64,000 nucleotides of DNA from Streptomyces roseolus (GCF_014649855.1 NZ_BMTV01000009.1:92507-156506); one strand, 5' to 3'. Numbered from the stretch's first letter, positions 45,620 through 54,559 are shown. Notes: generated from the sequence alone by a model not told the origin. Program-made: numbers and translations.

Positions 45620-45662
45620 GGGGCTCGGCCCTCGCCGGAGTGGGGTCGGCCTTCGCCGGAGC
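45620..45662. repeat. Two imperfect 21-22-bp tandem units
   Basis: GGGCTCGGCCCTCGCCGGAG and GGGTCGGCCTTCGCCGGAG-type units lie in the MarR-DUF3817 spacer, preceded by a GCCGGC repeat. It looks like slippage, with no sign of function. Confidence 0.5.
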
Positions 45663-45667
45663 GGGGG

Positions 45668-46177
45668 TCAGCCCTCGTCGAAGTCGCCCGCCGCGACGCG
45701 CAGCGGGCGGAGCATCGCGAAGATCTCGGCGCACTCCTCGGCGTCGTACGCGCCCAGGCCGAACTCCATCTCCATCAGGTCGCGGGTGGCCGCCTCGACC
45801 ACCTCGCGGCCCTTCTCCGTGATGGAGGCGAGGGTGCCGCGCCCGTCGTTGGGGTTGGGGCGCTTGGCGACGAGGCCCGACTTCACCAGGCGGTCCACCG
45901 TGTTCGTCACGGACGTGGGGTGGACCATCAGCCGCTCGCCGATCTTCGACATGGTCAGCTCGCCCTCCTTGGAGAAGGTGAGCAGCACCAGCGCCTCGTA
46001 GCGGGCGAAGGTCAGGCCGTACGGCTTGACCACGGCGTCCACCTCGCCCAGGAGGATCTGGTGGGCGCGCATGATCGAGGTGATCGCGGCCATCGAGGGG
46101 ACCGGACCCCAGCGCTTCTGCCAGAGCTCGTCGGCGCGGGCGATGGGGTCGAACGGGAGACTCAGCGGCTTCGGCAC
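45668..46177 (-). CDS. MarR-family transcriptional regulator
   Basis: The protein has 169 residues. The winged helix reads RYEALVLLTFSKEGELTMSKIGERLMVHPTSVTNTVDRLVKSGLVAKRPNPNDGRGTLASITEKG. The GTG start follows TAAGGT by 6 nt without a ribosome-binding site, again leaderless in form. Its target is not evident; the palindrome upstream of icmA ~1 kb away is of MarR-site size, which is only a suggestion. Confidence 0.92.
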   Translation of the reverse strand: MPKPLSLPFDPIARADELWQKRWGPVPSMAAITSIMRAHQILLGEVDAVVKPYGLTFARYEALVLLTFSKEGELTMSKIGERLMVHPTSVTNTVDRLVKSGLVAKRPNPNDGRGTLASITEKGREVVEAATRDLMEMEFGLGAYDAEECAEIFAMLRPLRVAAGDFDEG

Positions 46178-46186
46178 GCGTCGACC

Positions 46187-47596
46187 TTACCGATGGGGAA
46201 CATGGCGGTCAGCCCCGTCTCGTCCTTCGGTCGCGAGCAGGACGCCGAGGATCAGGACGGCGAGCAGCCCGGCGGCGGCGACCACCCGATGGACGGGGGC
46301 GAACTCGGCGGCCAGGCCCGCTCCGGCCATGCCGACGCCCTGGACGGTCATCATGCCCGCCGTCATGAGGGTCATCGCCCTCCCCCGCCGCTCCTCGGGG
46401 ACGGCCGCGACGAACCGGGCGTCGAGGCCGAGGGTGTGCGCGCCGGCGGCGCCGGCCGCCACGAGCGCGAGCGCGGCGAGCGCGGGGCCGGGGCGCAGCG
46501 CGTACAGGAGGAAGGGGAGGAAGCCGGCGAGGAGGAGCGGGGCGACGAGCCGGGCGCGGGTGGCGGGGCTCAGGAGGGCGCCGGCGAGGAGCTCTCCGGC
46601 GATGGTGCCGACCGGCAGGGCGCACATGAGGAGGCCGAGGGCGGCGGTGGAGACGCCGAGCCCGTCGGCGTAGGGGGCGGCGAGCGCCTCGGGGACGACG
46701 ACGAAGAGCGGCGGCACCCAGAAGAGCAGCATCAGTCGGCGGATCCGCCGGTCGCGCAGCAGGGACCAGGTGGCGCCGGGCCCCTCGCGCCGGTCGGCGG
46801 CGCGGGCCGGGCGGCGGGCGGTGCCGAGGCGGAGGAGCAGGGCGGAGAGGAGGAAGGTCGCGGCGGTGAGCGCGATGGCGCCGCGGGCGGGGACGACGGT
46901 GAGGAGGACGCCGCCGACGCCGAAGCCGGCGAGGAGGGCGGACTGGGAGACGATCCGCAGGAGCGAGCGGCCGAGGACGAAGAGGTCGCCGTCGCCGAGG
47001 ATGTCGGCGAGCGTCGCCATGCGGGTGCCCTGGAAGACGGGCGCGACGGCGGCGACGGCGCAGCGCAGCACGAGCAGCCCGGCGACGGGGGTGGCGGGCA
47101 GCACCATGAGCGCGACGGCTCCGGCGCAGACCAGGTCGCAGACGACGAGCACCCGGCGGGGCGGGTGCCGGTCCGCGAGCCCGGCGAGGAGGGTGCCGCC
47201 GAGGAGGTAGGGAAGGAAGCCGAGGGCGAAGGTGAGCGAGGAGAGCAGCGGGGAGCGGGTGAGGTCGTAGACGAGCACGGTGAGCGCGATCTCGCTGACG
47301 ACGAGCCCGAGCAACGACAGCAGGTGCGCCCCGAACACCCACCGGAACTCGCGCACGCGGAAGACGGCGAGGTAGCCGGGGGCGGCCGGAACGGACGCGG
47401 GTCCGGGGCCGGCCGCGGCGGTCGCCGGGGCGGGGCTCGGGGCGGAGGTGGATGCGGGGGCGGGGGTGCCGGTCGGGGTGTCGGTCGGGGCCATGACCGC
47501 AGCCTGGGGGGCGGTGGCGGCGGGGGCGGGCGTGGGGACGGGGGGTCCGGCGGGGGCGGGGGTGTCGGTCGGGGCAGGGGTGTCGGTCGGGGCCAT
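46187..47596 (-). CDS. MFS transporter
   Basis: The protein has 469 residues. After a Pro/Thr/Ala-rich N-terminal stretch (~1-72) come about 12 membrane helices of an MFS drug-efflux-like carrier (FRWVFGAHLLSLLGLVVSEIALTVLVYDLT, a motif-A-like GLADRHPPRRVLVVCDL). The start is ambiguous: a 37-bp sequence containing the ATG is duplicated 102 bp apart in frame, so translation may begin at 47596 or at 47494. It diverges from an ArsR-type regulator that probably controls it. Confidence 0.88.
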   Translation of the reverse strand: MAPTDTPAPTDTPAPAGPPVPTPAPAATAPQAAVMAPTDTPTGTPAPASTSAPSPAPATAAAGPGPASVPAAPGYLAVFRVREFRWVFGAHLLSLLGLVVSEIALTVLVYDLTRSPLLSSLTFALGFLPYLLGGTLLAGLADRHPPRRVLVVCDLVCAGAVALMVLPATPVAGLLVLRCAVAAVAPVFQGTRMATLADILGDGDLFVLGRSLLRIVSQSALLAGFGVGGVLLTVVPARGAIALTAATFLLSALLLRLGTARRPARAADRREGPGATWSLLRDRRIRRLMLLFWVPPLFVVVPEALAAPYADGLGVSTAALGLLMCALPVGTIAGELLAGALLSPATRARLVAPLLLAGFLPFLLYALRPGPALAALALVAAGAAGAHTLGLDARFVAAVPEERRGRAMTLMTAGMMTVQGVGMAGAGLAAEFAPVHRVVAAAGLLAVLILGVLLATEGRDGADRHVPHR

Positions 47597-47613
47597 GACC
47601 GCAGCCTGGGGGG
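47475..47613. repeat. 37-bp direct repeat carrying the MFS start codon twice
   Basis: Identical 37-bp copies at 47475-47511 and 47577-47613 each contain GTGTCGGTCGGGGCCATGAC, i.e. the same start context. The 102-bp offset keeps the reading frame. Confidence 0.85.
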
Positions 47614-47636
47614 GCGGGGGGCGGGAGACCTAGACT

Positions 47637-47652
47637 TTCGGGTCCAGCCGAA
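47637..47652. promoter_or_regulatory. Dyad TTCGGgtccagCCGAA, candidate ArsR operator
   Basis: Perfect 5-bp arms in the 80-bp divergent spacer between the MFS and ArsR genes, next to TAGACT (47631-47636), a possible -10 for the regulator. Confidence 0.45.
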
Positions 47653-47676
47653 TCTTCGAGTCTCCGGACGGTGCCC

Positions 47677-48672
47677 GTGCCGTATCACCTGCTCTTCGGG
47701 GAGTCCGATCCGCTGCGGATCCGGTTCGCCGTGTCGCCGCTCTGGGAGACGCAGTCGGCCGTGCGGGTGCTCGCGCGGCCCCGGCAGCAGGGGTACCACC
47801 TGCCGTGGCTGCGGCGGATCGCCGGAGCCGCGCGGGAGCTGGACCTGGCGCCGCTCCAGCTGCTGATGCCGGAGCGGGGGCACTCGCCGGACTTCCTGTA
47901 TCCGCCGCCGCTGGGGCCCGCCGCCTCCTTCGAGGAGGAACTGGCCGCCGTGCGGGACGTCGATCCGGCGCTGGCCGGGCCGGACCTCGCGCGGGCCCTC
48001 GCCTGCACGCCGGGGGCGGCCGGGAGCGCCGAGGGGCGGCGGCTGCTCGCCGACCCCGCCGCGTCCGTCGCGCGGCTCGCGGAGCTGCTCCGGGCCGCCT
48101 GGGAGGCGCTGGTCGCGCCCGAGTGGCCCCGGCTGCGGGCGCTCCTGGAGGCGGACGTGGCGTACCACTCCCGGCGGCTGGCGGAGGGCGGTCTGGAGCG
48201 GCTGCTCGGCGAGCTGCACCCGTCCTTCTCCTGGGATCCGGGGACGGCGGTCCTGGAGGTCGGCTCCTATCGCGGCGAGCACGTGCGGGCGCTGGGCGGC
48301 CGGGGTCTGGTGCTGATGCCGTCGGTGTTCATCTGGCCGGAGGTGATCAGCGGTTTCGACGAGCCGTGGCAGCCGACGGTGGTGTACCCGGTGCGCGGCG
48401 TCGGCGGGCTGTGGAGCCCGCCGCGGGAGCGCACGCCGGAGGCGCTGGCGCGGCTGCTCGGGCCGGTGCGGGCGGACGTGCTGTGCGCGCTCGACGAGCC
48501 GGCCGGGACGACGGCGCTCGCGCACCGGCTCGGCCGGGCGCCGTCGTCGGTGTCGGCGCACCTGGCGGTGTTGCGGGACGCGGGGCTGCTGACCTCGCGG
48601 CGGTACGGCCACCAGGTGCTGTACGAGCGGACGCCGCTGGGGATCGCGGTGTCGCAGCCGGACGCCGGGTGA
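47677..48672 (+). CDS. ArsR-type winged-helix regulator with N-terminal extension
   Basis: The protein has 331 residues. The C-terminal ~75 form an ArsR/SmtB helix-turn-helix (VRADVLCALDEPAGTTALAHRLGRAPSSVSAHLAVLRDAGLLTSRRYGHQVLYERT). The long N-terminal region (~1-250) is typical of actinobacterial regulators that sit beside MFS pumps; no metal-binding cysteines are seen. I prefer the GTG at 47677 (GGACGG ~8 nt upstream) over the GTG at 47671. It probably represses the divergent MFS gene. Confidence 0.87.
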   Translation: MPYHLLFGESDPLRIRFAVSPLWETQSAVRVLARPRQQGYHLPWLRRIAGAARELDLAPLQLLMPERGHSPDFLYPPPLGPAASFEEELAAVRDVDPALAGPDLARALACTPGAAGSAEGRRLLADPAASVARLAELLRAAWEALVAPEWPRLRALLEADVAYHSRRLAEGGLERLLGELHPSFSWDPGTAVLEVGSYRGEHVRALGGRGLVLMPSVFIWPEVISGFDEPWQPTVVYPVRGVGGLWSPPRERTPEALARLLGPVRADVLCALDEPAGTTALAHRLGRAPSSVSAHLAVLRDAGLLTSRRYGHQVLYERTPLGIAVSQPDAG

Positions 48673-48760
48673 CCGTTATGTCACGATGAGCCCCGTTCGT
48701 CGGTGATCTCCTGACGGACCTCGCGCCCGTACTCCCCACGTTGCCGACCCTGGGGGCCGG

Positions 48761-49786
48761 ATGTCCCGCCGCACCACCACCGTCACCGCCGTCGCCCTCG
48801 CCGCCGCGCTGCTGCTGGCCGGCAGCGGCTGCTCCTCCGACGAACCCGCCCGCTCCCCCGTCGGTCCGCCGGCCGCGACGGGGGGCGAGGCTCCGGCGCC
48901 GACCGGCGGTTCGCCGTTCTGGGTGGACCCGGAGAGCGACGCGGCCAAGCAGGTCCGGCAGTACGAGGCGCAGGGCCGTACCGACGACGCCCGGGTGCTG
49001 AAGCGGATCGCGGAGCAGCCGGTCGCGGAGTGGCCGGCCGGGGACGACCCGGTGCCGGAGATCGAGCGGGCGGTGCGCGGGGCGCGGGCGGAGGACCGGA
49101 CGGCGGTCTTCGTGGCGTACAACATCCCGCACCGCGACTGCGGGATGTACTCGGCCGGCGGGGCGCGGGACGCGGGGGCGTACCGGGCCTGGGTGGACGC
49201 CTTCGCCTCGGCGATCGGGGACGCCTCCGCGGTGGTGGTCCTGGAGCCGGACGCGGTGCCGCACATGGTGGACGGCTGCACGCCGGGGCAGTACCACGAG
49301 GAGCGGTCGGCGCTGCTCTCGGAGGCGATCGAGCGGCTGAAGCGGCAGCCGGGCACCCGGGTCTACCTGGACGCGGGGAACCCGGCGTGGATCGACGACC
49401 CGGGGAAGCTGGTGGAGCCGCTGCGGCGGGCCGGGATCGCCCGTGCGGACGGCTTCTCGCTGAACGTGTCGAACTTCCAGGAGACGTCGGTGGTGCGGGA
49501 CTTCGGGGCGACCCTGTCGGGGCTGCTCGGCGGGATGCACTTCACCGTCGACACGAGCCGGAACGGCGCCGGCCCCCTCCCGGGGGACCGGGCGGAGGCC
49601 TGGTGCAATCCCCCGGGCCGGTCGCTCGGCGTGCCGCCGACGGACCGGACGGGGGACGCGCTGGTGGACGCCTACCTGTGGATCAAGCGCCCGGGGGATT
49701 CGGACGGGCAGTGCCGGGGCGGCCCGGCCGCGGGGACCTGGTGGCCCGAGTACGCGCTCGGCCTGGCCCGCCGCGCCGAGTCCTGA
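48761..49786 (+). CDS. GH6-family endoglucanase-like lipoprotein (CslZ-like)
   Basis: The protein has 341 residues. A lipoprotein-type leader (TAVALAAALLLAGSGC) precedes a GH6 barrel: VFVAYNIPHRDCGMYSAGG, the general-acid motif VVVLEPDAVPHM, YLDAGNPAWI and MHFTVDTSRNGAG with a disulfide-type CNPPGRSLG. Family enzymes cut beta-1,4-glucans. It ends 7 bp from the convergent glxA. In other streptomycetes a GH6 gene (cslZ) accompanies cslA-glxA, so it probably trims the CslA polysaccharide, but here it lies on the opposite strand. A GTGAC-N6-GTCAC dyad (48669-48684) lies upstream. Confidence 0.88.
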   Translation: MSRRTTTVTAVALAAALLLAGSGCSSDEPARSPVGPPAATGGEAPAPTGGSPFWVDPESDAAKQVRQYEAQGRTDDARVLKRIAEQPVAEWPAGDDPVPEIERAVRGARAEDRTAVFVAYNIPHRDCGMYSAGGARDAGAYRAWVDAFASAIGDASAVVVLEPDAVPHMVDGCTPGQYHEERSALLSEAIERLKRQPGTRVYLDAGNPAWIDDPGKLVEPLRRAGIARADGFSLNVSNFQETSVVRDFGATLSGLLGGMHFTVDTSRNGAGPLPGDRAEAWCNPPGRSLGVPPTDRTGDALVDAYLWIKRPGDSDGQCRGGPAAGTWWPEYALGLARRAES

Positions 49787-49793
49787 CGCTCCT

Positions 49794-51761
49794 TCACTTT
49801 CCGTTCACGTGGATCCACTTCGCCTCGGAGGGGATGCCCGCCTCGTCGGTGACGAAGAGCATGTACCAGCCGGGCGGGACGAGGGTGCGGTCCTCGGGGG
49901 CGTCCACGGTGACCGTGAGCCCGTCCTTGCCCCTGGTCAGTTCCAGCGCCACCGAGCGCTGTTCCACGTCGGTGGTGTGGGTGACGGCGCTGGGCCGCAT
50001 CAGGCGGGCCTTGGCGATCCGGCCGGCGTCCTTGGTCCTGAAGGTGGCGCGGCCGTTGCGGTCGAGCTCGCGGGGACCCTCGCCGATCACCGGCCGGTCG
50101 GCGCCGGCCTTGTGGAGGTAGGGCGGGGTGAAGACCTCGATGCGCTGCTCGAAGGTGCCGAGCTTGGTGTTGTCCTTGTCGTCGAAGAGCGGGTCGGAGC
50201 CGAAGGTGGCGACCCGTCCGTCGGGCAGCAGCAGCGCCTCCGAGTGGTAGTTGCGGCCGACGGTGGGGTCGGCCGCCGCCGCGAAGGCGTTGGTGGCGGG
50301 GTCGTAGAACTGCGCCTTCAGGATGTCGCTGCCGCTGCGGCCCCGGTAGTCGCGCGAGCCGCCGGTGGTGAAGACGGTGTCGTCGGGGAGCAGGACGCTG
50401 TTGAGGTAGCGGGTCCCCTGCGGGAGGGCGGGGCCGTCCCGGAAGGTCGGGCTGTCGGTGTTCAGGTCGACGATGGAGGTGCGGGCGGTGGACTTGGCGG
50501 ACTCGCCGACCCCGCCGCCGCCGAGGACCATCACCTTCTGCGCCTGCGCCGGGGGCAGGATCAGGGAGGCGGAGGTCTCCAGCTGGTCGGGGTCGGTGAG
50601 GCCGGTCAGGGGGGTGAACTTGTTGGTCTTCAGGTCCCACAGGCCCGGCTCCCGGCCCTTGTCGGCGGGGCCGTAGCCGGCGTTGGAGCCGGTGTAGAGG
50701 AGCTTGCCGCCCTTGGTGAGGAAGAGCGACGGGTAGGTGGGGAAGTAGCGGAAGGGGCCCTTGGTCCACTTCTTGGTCTTCGGGTCGTAGATCTCGTTGT
50801 CGCCGGGGACGACGTCGCCGACGTCGTTGAGCCCGGAGACGGCGAGGACCCTGCCGTCCTGGAGGCCGACGAGGGTGGGGTACCAGCGGGCGTCCTTCAT
50901 GGGGGCGACCGGGACGTACTTCTCCGCCTTGGGGTCGAACTCGTAGGCGGCCTTGATGCCCTGGAAGTCCTGCTTCTCGGTGGTGAGCTTCTGGGCGAGG
51001 CCGTACACGTTGTCGGCCTGCTCGCCCTTGAGGCCGACGACCTCGTACTGCGCGGCCTCGGTGGTGAGGCCCTGCGGCCCCTCCTCGACGGCCTCGACGA
51101 AGACCCGGGCCTCGGCGGCGGTCACCTTGGTCTTCCAGGGCTTCATCTGGCCGCTCTTGAAGTACGAGATCTCGAACTCGCGCTTCGCCTTGGGGACGGT
51201 GACGTCGGTGGTGGAGACGTACTCGACGCCGGACGGGGAGCGGAAGCGGGTGCCCTTCTTCAGGGTGACGGCCTTGTCGGGGCTCTCGTTCTTCACCCGC
51301 ATGCCGCCGCCGGCCTTGGTCACCCCGCCGTCGAGGACCTCGTAGCGGGCGGTGCCGCCGGCCACCAGGAGCCGCCCGTCGGGCAGCTGGCTGTGGCCGG
51401 CGCAGAAGAAGTCCTCGGGGGTGGGGACCTTCTTGAAGGTGTTCTTCACCGGGTCCCACAGGACGGTGTCGAAGGTCCCGGCGTCGAAGTTCTTCTGGTC
51501 GTTGCCGGAGCCGGCGATCAGCAGCACCTTGCCGGTGTGCAGGAGGGCGGCGTGGATGGCGTTGATCCGCGCCCCGTCGGGGACGGAGACGCCGCCCCAG
51601 GAGCCGTACTTCTTCTTGTACCCGGGCTGGGCGATCTTGTAGGCGTGGTACTTCTCCGAGGCGAAGGTGACGGCCGCGGGGGCGTTGAGCGCCGCGAGGA
51701 GGAGGACGGCGCCGCTGCCGAGCAGGGTCTTCTTGAACTTCTTGGACGGCCGGTAGGCCAT
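49794..51761 (-). CDS. glxA: GlxA, mononuclear copper-radical oxidase (galactose-oxidase-like)
   Basis: The protein has 655 residues. A short cytoplasmic basic N-terminus and membrane anchor (KKFKKTLLGSGAVLLLAALNAPAAV) precede seven-bladed kelch-type repeats and a C-terminal DUF1929 domain. Active-site features are Cys120 (DFFCAGHS) with Trp293/Tyr294 (ARWYPTLVGL) for the Tyr-Cys cross-link and stacking Trp, and the Tyr-His pair in GRNYHSEALLLPDG as copper ligands. GlxA oxidises the glycan made by CslA at hyphal tips and is needed for its deposition. It starts 3 nt after the cslA stop, so the two are coupled. Confidence 0.95.
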   Translation of the reverse strand: MAYRPSKKFKKTLLGSGAVLLLAALNAPAAVTFASEKYHAYKIAQPGYKKKYGSWGGVSVPDGARINAIHAALLHTGKVLLIAGSGNDQKNFDAGTFDTVLWDPVKNTFKKVPTPEDFFCAGHSQLPDGRLLVAGGTARYEVLDGGVTKAGGGMRVKNESPDKAVTLKKGTRFRSPSGVEYVSTTDVTVPKAKREFEISYFKSGQMKPWKTKVTAAEARVFVEAVEEGPQGLTTEAAQYEVVGLKGEQADNVYGLAQKLTTEKQDFQGIKAAYEFDPKAEKYVPVAPMKDARWYPTLVGLQDGRVLAVSGLNDVGDVVPGDNEIYDPKTKKWTKGPFRYFPTYPSLFLTKGGKLLYTGSNAGYGPADKGREPGLWDLKTNKFTPLTGLTDPDQLETSASLILPPAQAQKVMVLGGGGVGESAKSTARTSIVDLNTDSPTFRDGPALPQGTRYLNSVLLPDDTVFTTGGSRDYRGRSGSDILKAQFYDPATNAFAAAADPTVGRNYHSEALLLPDGRVATFGSDPLFDDKDNTKLGTFEQRIEVFTPPYLHKAGADRPVIGEGPRELDRNGRATFRTKDAGRIAKARLMRPSAVTHTTDVEQRSVALELTRGKDGLTVTVDAPEDRTLVPPGWYMLFVTDEAGIPSEAKWIHVNGK

Positions 51762-51764
51762 GGA

Positions 51765-53621
51765 TCAGTTCCCTCCGGACGTCGTGGGCGCGGGGGTCGC
51801 GGGCGGGTGCGGGGGCAGGGGCGGGAACTGCGGCAGCGGGGGGAACTGCGGCAGCGGCGGTACGGTGCGCAGCTCGATCCCCGTGCGGGCGACGGCGAGG
51901 CGGCGGTCGCGGGTCCGGGCGCGGGCCCGTTCGCGCAGCGCCCGGGCGCGCCGGTCGCGCAGCAGGGTCCAGGTCCAGACGGTGACCGGGGCGAGGGTGA
52001 TGGCGAGGGCGAGGACCGCCCAGGTGCGCATCGCCGCGTGGGTGTGGTCGTAGCGGACCGAGGCCGCCAGGGAGGCGACGAGGACGACCGCCCAGAAGAG
52101 GTGGATGCGGAAGGTGAGGAGGCGGTCGGGGCTGGCGGAGCCGCCCTTGGGGGTGACGACGAAGCGGCCCCGGGTGCGCAGCAGCGCGGAGCCGAGGGAC
52201 CTCAGGTAGACGGGCGCGGAGAGCGCGGACATCACCATGCCGGCGAGGCCGCCGGAGCCCTCGGGTTCGTGCGGGGAGACGTTGTGGCGGCGGTTCCAGA
52301 GGTAGAGGCCGATCTGGAGGGCGACGGCGTCGCTGTAGATCATGAGCCAGACCTGGGAGGAGACCTGGGTGCCGGAGGCGCCGAGCCAGAGGTAGAGGAC
52401 GCAGCTGAGGATGCCGAGCAGCCAGTTCACGGCCGTCATGGGGTAGTAGACGAGCATGAGCGTGTAGTTGAGGAGGCGGCCGGGCGGCATGCTGAACGGC
52501 GCCTTCCAGTACTGCTTGAGGACCGTCTCGTACGTCCCCCGGGACCAGCGGAGCTGCTGGGTGAAGAAGTCGGTCCAGGAGGCCGGGCCCTCCCCGATGG
52601 CGAGGACGTCGGGGGTGTAGACGGAGCGCCAGCGCCGGCCGGTGGCCGGGTTCTTGCGGCGGTGCAGCTCGAAGCCGGTGGCCATGTCCTCGGTGATGGA
52701 GTCGTACAGGCCGCCGACCTGCTTGAGGGCGGAGATCCGGACGACGTTGTTGGTGCCGACGAACATGGGGGCGCGGTAGCGGTTCCCGGCGCGCTGGATG
52801 AGCGCGTGGAAGAGGAACTGCTGGGACTCGGCGGCCTTGGTGACGGCGCCGGTGTAGTTGCCGTAGACCTGGGGGCCGACGACGAAGGCGACGTCGGGGT
52901 CGCGGAAGTAGCCGAGCATCCGCTCCAGGAAGCCCGGGAGCGGCACGTGGTCGGTGTCGACCGAGGCGAAGAAGTCGTAGGCGTCGCCGTGCATGGCGAG
53001 CCAGGCGTTGTAGTTGCCGTGCTTGGTCCTCGCCTTGTGGACGCCCTTCTTCCGGTTCCATTCGGGCACGCCGGCGCGGGTGAAGTGGCGGACGCCGAGT
53101 TCGGCGCAGAGGGCCTTGGCCTCGTCGCTGTCGCCCTCGTCGAGGAGCCACACGTGCAGGGTGCCGTCGTGCCGGAGGCGGACGGCGGCCTCCAGGGTGG
53201 CCCGCACCATGGCGAGGGGTTCCTTGCCGGGCACGTAGGTGGTGAGGAAGGCGACCCGGGTGCCCTTCTCCGGACACACCGGGACGGGGTCGCGGGCGAC
53301 CATGGTGGCGTGGGCGATCGAGGTGACGTTCACCAGCATGAAGAAGCAGATGAGCCCGATCGACACGAGCATCACCGTGTCGTACGGCACCCGCCAGGTG
53401 TCGTCGCCCTCGCGGACGGTCCAGTGGGTGGGCCAGACCAGGTAGGCGAGGAGCACCGCGGAGAGCAGCGGCGCGAGCGCCATGAGGAGGACGGCTCGTA
53501 TTCGGTGCGGCTCCTTCGAGAGCAGACTCGTGTACTGCACCCGGTACTCCGCCGTGTCCGGTTCCGTGAGGGGACCGGCGAGTCGGCTGTAGGTGTCGTA
53601 GTCGTAGCCTCCCGGCCGCAC
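51765..53621 (-). CDS. cslA: CslA, cellulose-synthase-like GT2 glycosyltransferase
   Basis: The protein has 618 residues. Two N-terminal helices (~42-64 and 84-110) precede a GT2 domain with VWLLDEGDSDEAK, DxD in FFASVDTDHVPLPGF, acceptor motif SITEDMATGFEL and QQLRWSRGTYE, then further membrane helices. The C-terminus is a basic region and a Pro-rich repeat (PPLPQF twice). The GTG at 53621 has GGAGG 5 nt upstream; the longer frame adds 36 unsupported residues. CslA makes a beta-glucan at growing tips, works with GlxA, and is linked in the literature to the polarity complex that includes Scy and DivIVA. Confidence 0.95.
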   Translation of the reverse strand: MRPGGYDYDTYSRLAGPLTEPDTAEYRVQYTSLLSKEPHRIRAVLLMALAPLLSAVLLAYLVWPTHWTVREGDDTWRVPYDTVMLVSIGLICFFMLVNVTSIAHATMVARDPVPVCPEKGTRVAFLTTYVPGKEPLAMVRATLEAAVRLRHDGTLHVWLLDEGDSDEAKALCAELGVRHFTRAGVPEWNRKKGVHKARTKHGNYNAWLAMHGDAYDFFASVDTDHVPLPGFLERMLGYFRDPDVAFVVGPQVYGNYTGAVTKAAESQQFLFHALIQRAGNRYRAPMFVGTNNVVRISALKQVGGLYDSITEDMATGFELHRRKNPATGRRWRSVYTPDVLAIGEGPASWTDFFTQQLRWSRGTYETVLKQYWKAPFSMPPGRLLNYTLMLVYYPMTAVNWLLGILSCVLYLWLGASGTQVSSQVWLMIYSDAVALQIGLYLWNRRHNVSPHEPEGSGGLAGMVMSALSAPVYLRSLGSALLRTRGRFVVTPKGGSASPDRLLTFRIHLFWAVVLVASLAASVRYDHTHAAMRTWAVLALAITLAPVTVWTWTLLRDRRARALRERARARTRDRRLAVARTGIELRTVPPLPQFPPLPQFPPLPPHPPATPAPTTSGGN

Positions 53622-53712
53622 GGTGCCTCCAGCTGTCGTCGATCGAGCCGATATCCCCACAAAAGGGGAGATGTCTCGGCGTGTCGACTGGAGTGCTCCG
53701 AGTGAGGGCGTC

Positions 53713-54366
53713 CTACCGGCCGCGTCCACCCGATCGACGCAGTGTGTGCGCGACCGCCTTCCGCGCCATCGGATTCAGCTCCTCCACGGCGGCGAGCAGC
53801 GCGCCGAGCTGCTCCAGGGCGGTGAGCGCGGCGTCGGCGCCGTCCGGGTCGACGCCCTCGTAGAGTTCGAGGCCGACGAAGGAGGCGGCGACGGCGCGGG
53901 CGAGGCCGGCCGGGTCGGTGACGCCGTCCAGCGGGGTGCCGGCGAGGACCCGCCGCAGCACGGCCTCGATCTCCTCCGCCCACAGGTCGAGCCCGGCGGC
54001 GGTGGCCGGGGCGAGCCGGGGGTGGGTCTGGGCGCCGGCGAGCAGCTGGGCGAGGACGGCGACGTGTCCGGCCTCCCGCTCCTCGGCGTGCATGGCCCGC
54101 CCGAAGGCGAGCAGGTCGGTGAGGCGGGTGACGGCCCGGAGCCGGTCGCGGTGGCGGGCCACCCGCTGCTCCGCGCCCCGCCGGCAGGCGGCGGCGAGCA
54201 GGTCGTCGACGGAGCCGAAGTGATAGAAGACGAGAGCCTGGTTGACCCCGGCGGCGGCCGCCACGGTCCGCGCGGAGGCCCCGGCGATCCCGTGTTCGAC
54301 GAGCGCCCGCAGCGCCCCGTCGAGCAGCTTCTCGCGGGTCTCCCGCCCCTTGGCGTCCCGCGCCAT
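53713..54366 (-). CDS. TetR/AcrR-family transcriptional regulator
   Basis: The protein has 217 residues. The helix-turn-helix reads TREKLLDGALRALVEHGIAGASARTVAAAAGVNQALVFYHFGSVDDLLAAAC. The C-terminal domain is TetR-like and ends in a basic tail. The ATG has GGAGGGG upstream. A 16-bp palindrome at 54490-54505 is a likely autoregulatory site. It lies 91 bp upstream of cslA on the same strand; control of csl genes is possible but unsupported. Confidence 0.92.
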   Translation of the reverse strand: MARDAKGRETREKLLDGALRALVEHGIAGASARTVAAAAGVNQALVFYHFGSVDDLLAAACRRGAEQRVARHRDRLRAVTRLTDLLAFGRAMHAEEREAGHVAVLAQLLAGAQTHPRLAPATAAGLDLWAEEIEAVLRRVLAGTPLDGVTDPAGLARAVAASFVGLELYEGVDPDGADAALTALEQLGALLAAVEELNPMARKAVAHTLRRSGGRGR

Positions 54367-54489
54367 GCCCGCCCCTCCTCACCCCCCGCGGCGCGCCGCG
54401 GGCCCGGTGGCGCTCCCCCGCGGAGACACCGGGCCGACGGCGGCCGGGAACGGGGACGGCCGGTGGTGTGCCACGGCCGCTTTCCCGTT

Positions 54490-54505
54490 TTGAGCGATCG
54501 CTCAA
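54490..54505. promoter_or_regulatory. 16-bp palindrome TTGAGCGATCGCTCAA, TetR operator
   Basis: A perfect palindrome ~125 bp upstream of the TetR start and ~17 nt after a minus-strand TTGACA (54527-54522). A half-site TTGAGCG (minus strand, ~54539) lies nearby. Typical of TetR/AcrR autorepression. Confidence 0.6.
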
Positions 54506-54559
54506 GGAGGACGTTAACCGATGTCAAACACCCGCTCAAAGTCCCGGCGGGCGGCACGA

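Noticed and set aside
48669..48684. GTGAC-N6-GTCAC dyad upstream of the GH6 gene as a Crp site
   Set aside because: The spacing gives GTG-N8-GTCAC instead of GTG-N6-GNCAC, and it overlaps the ArsR stop codon. Kept only as an unassigned dyad.
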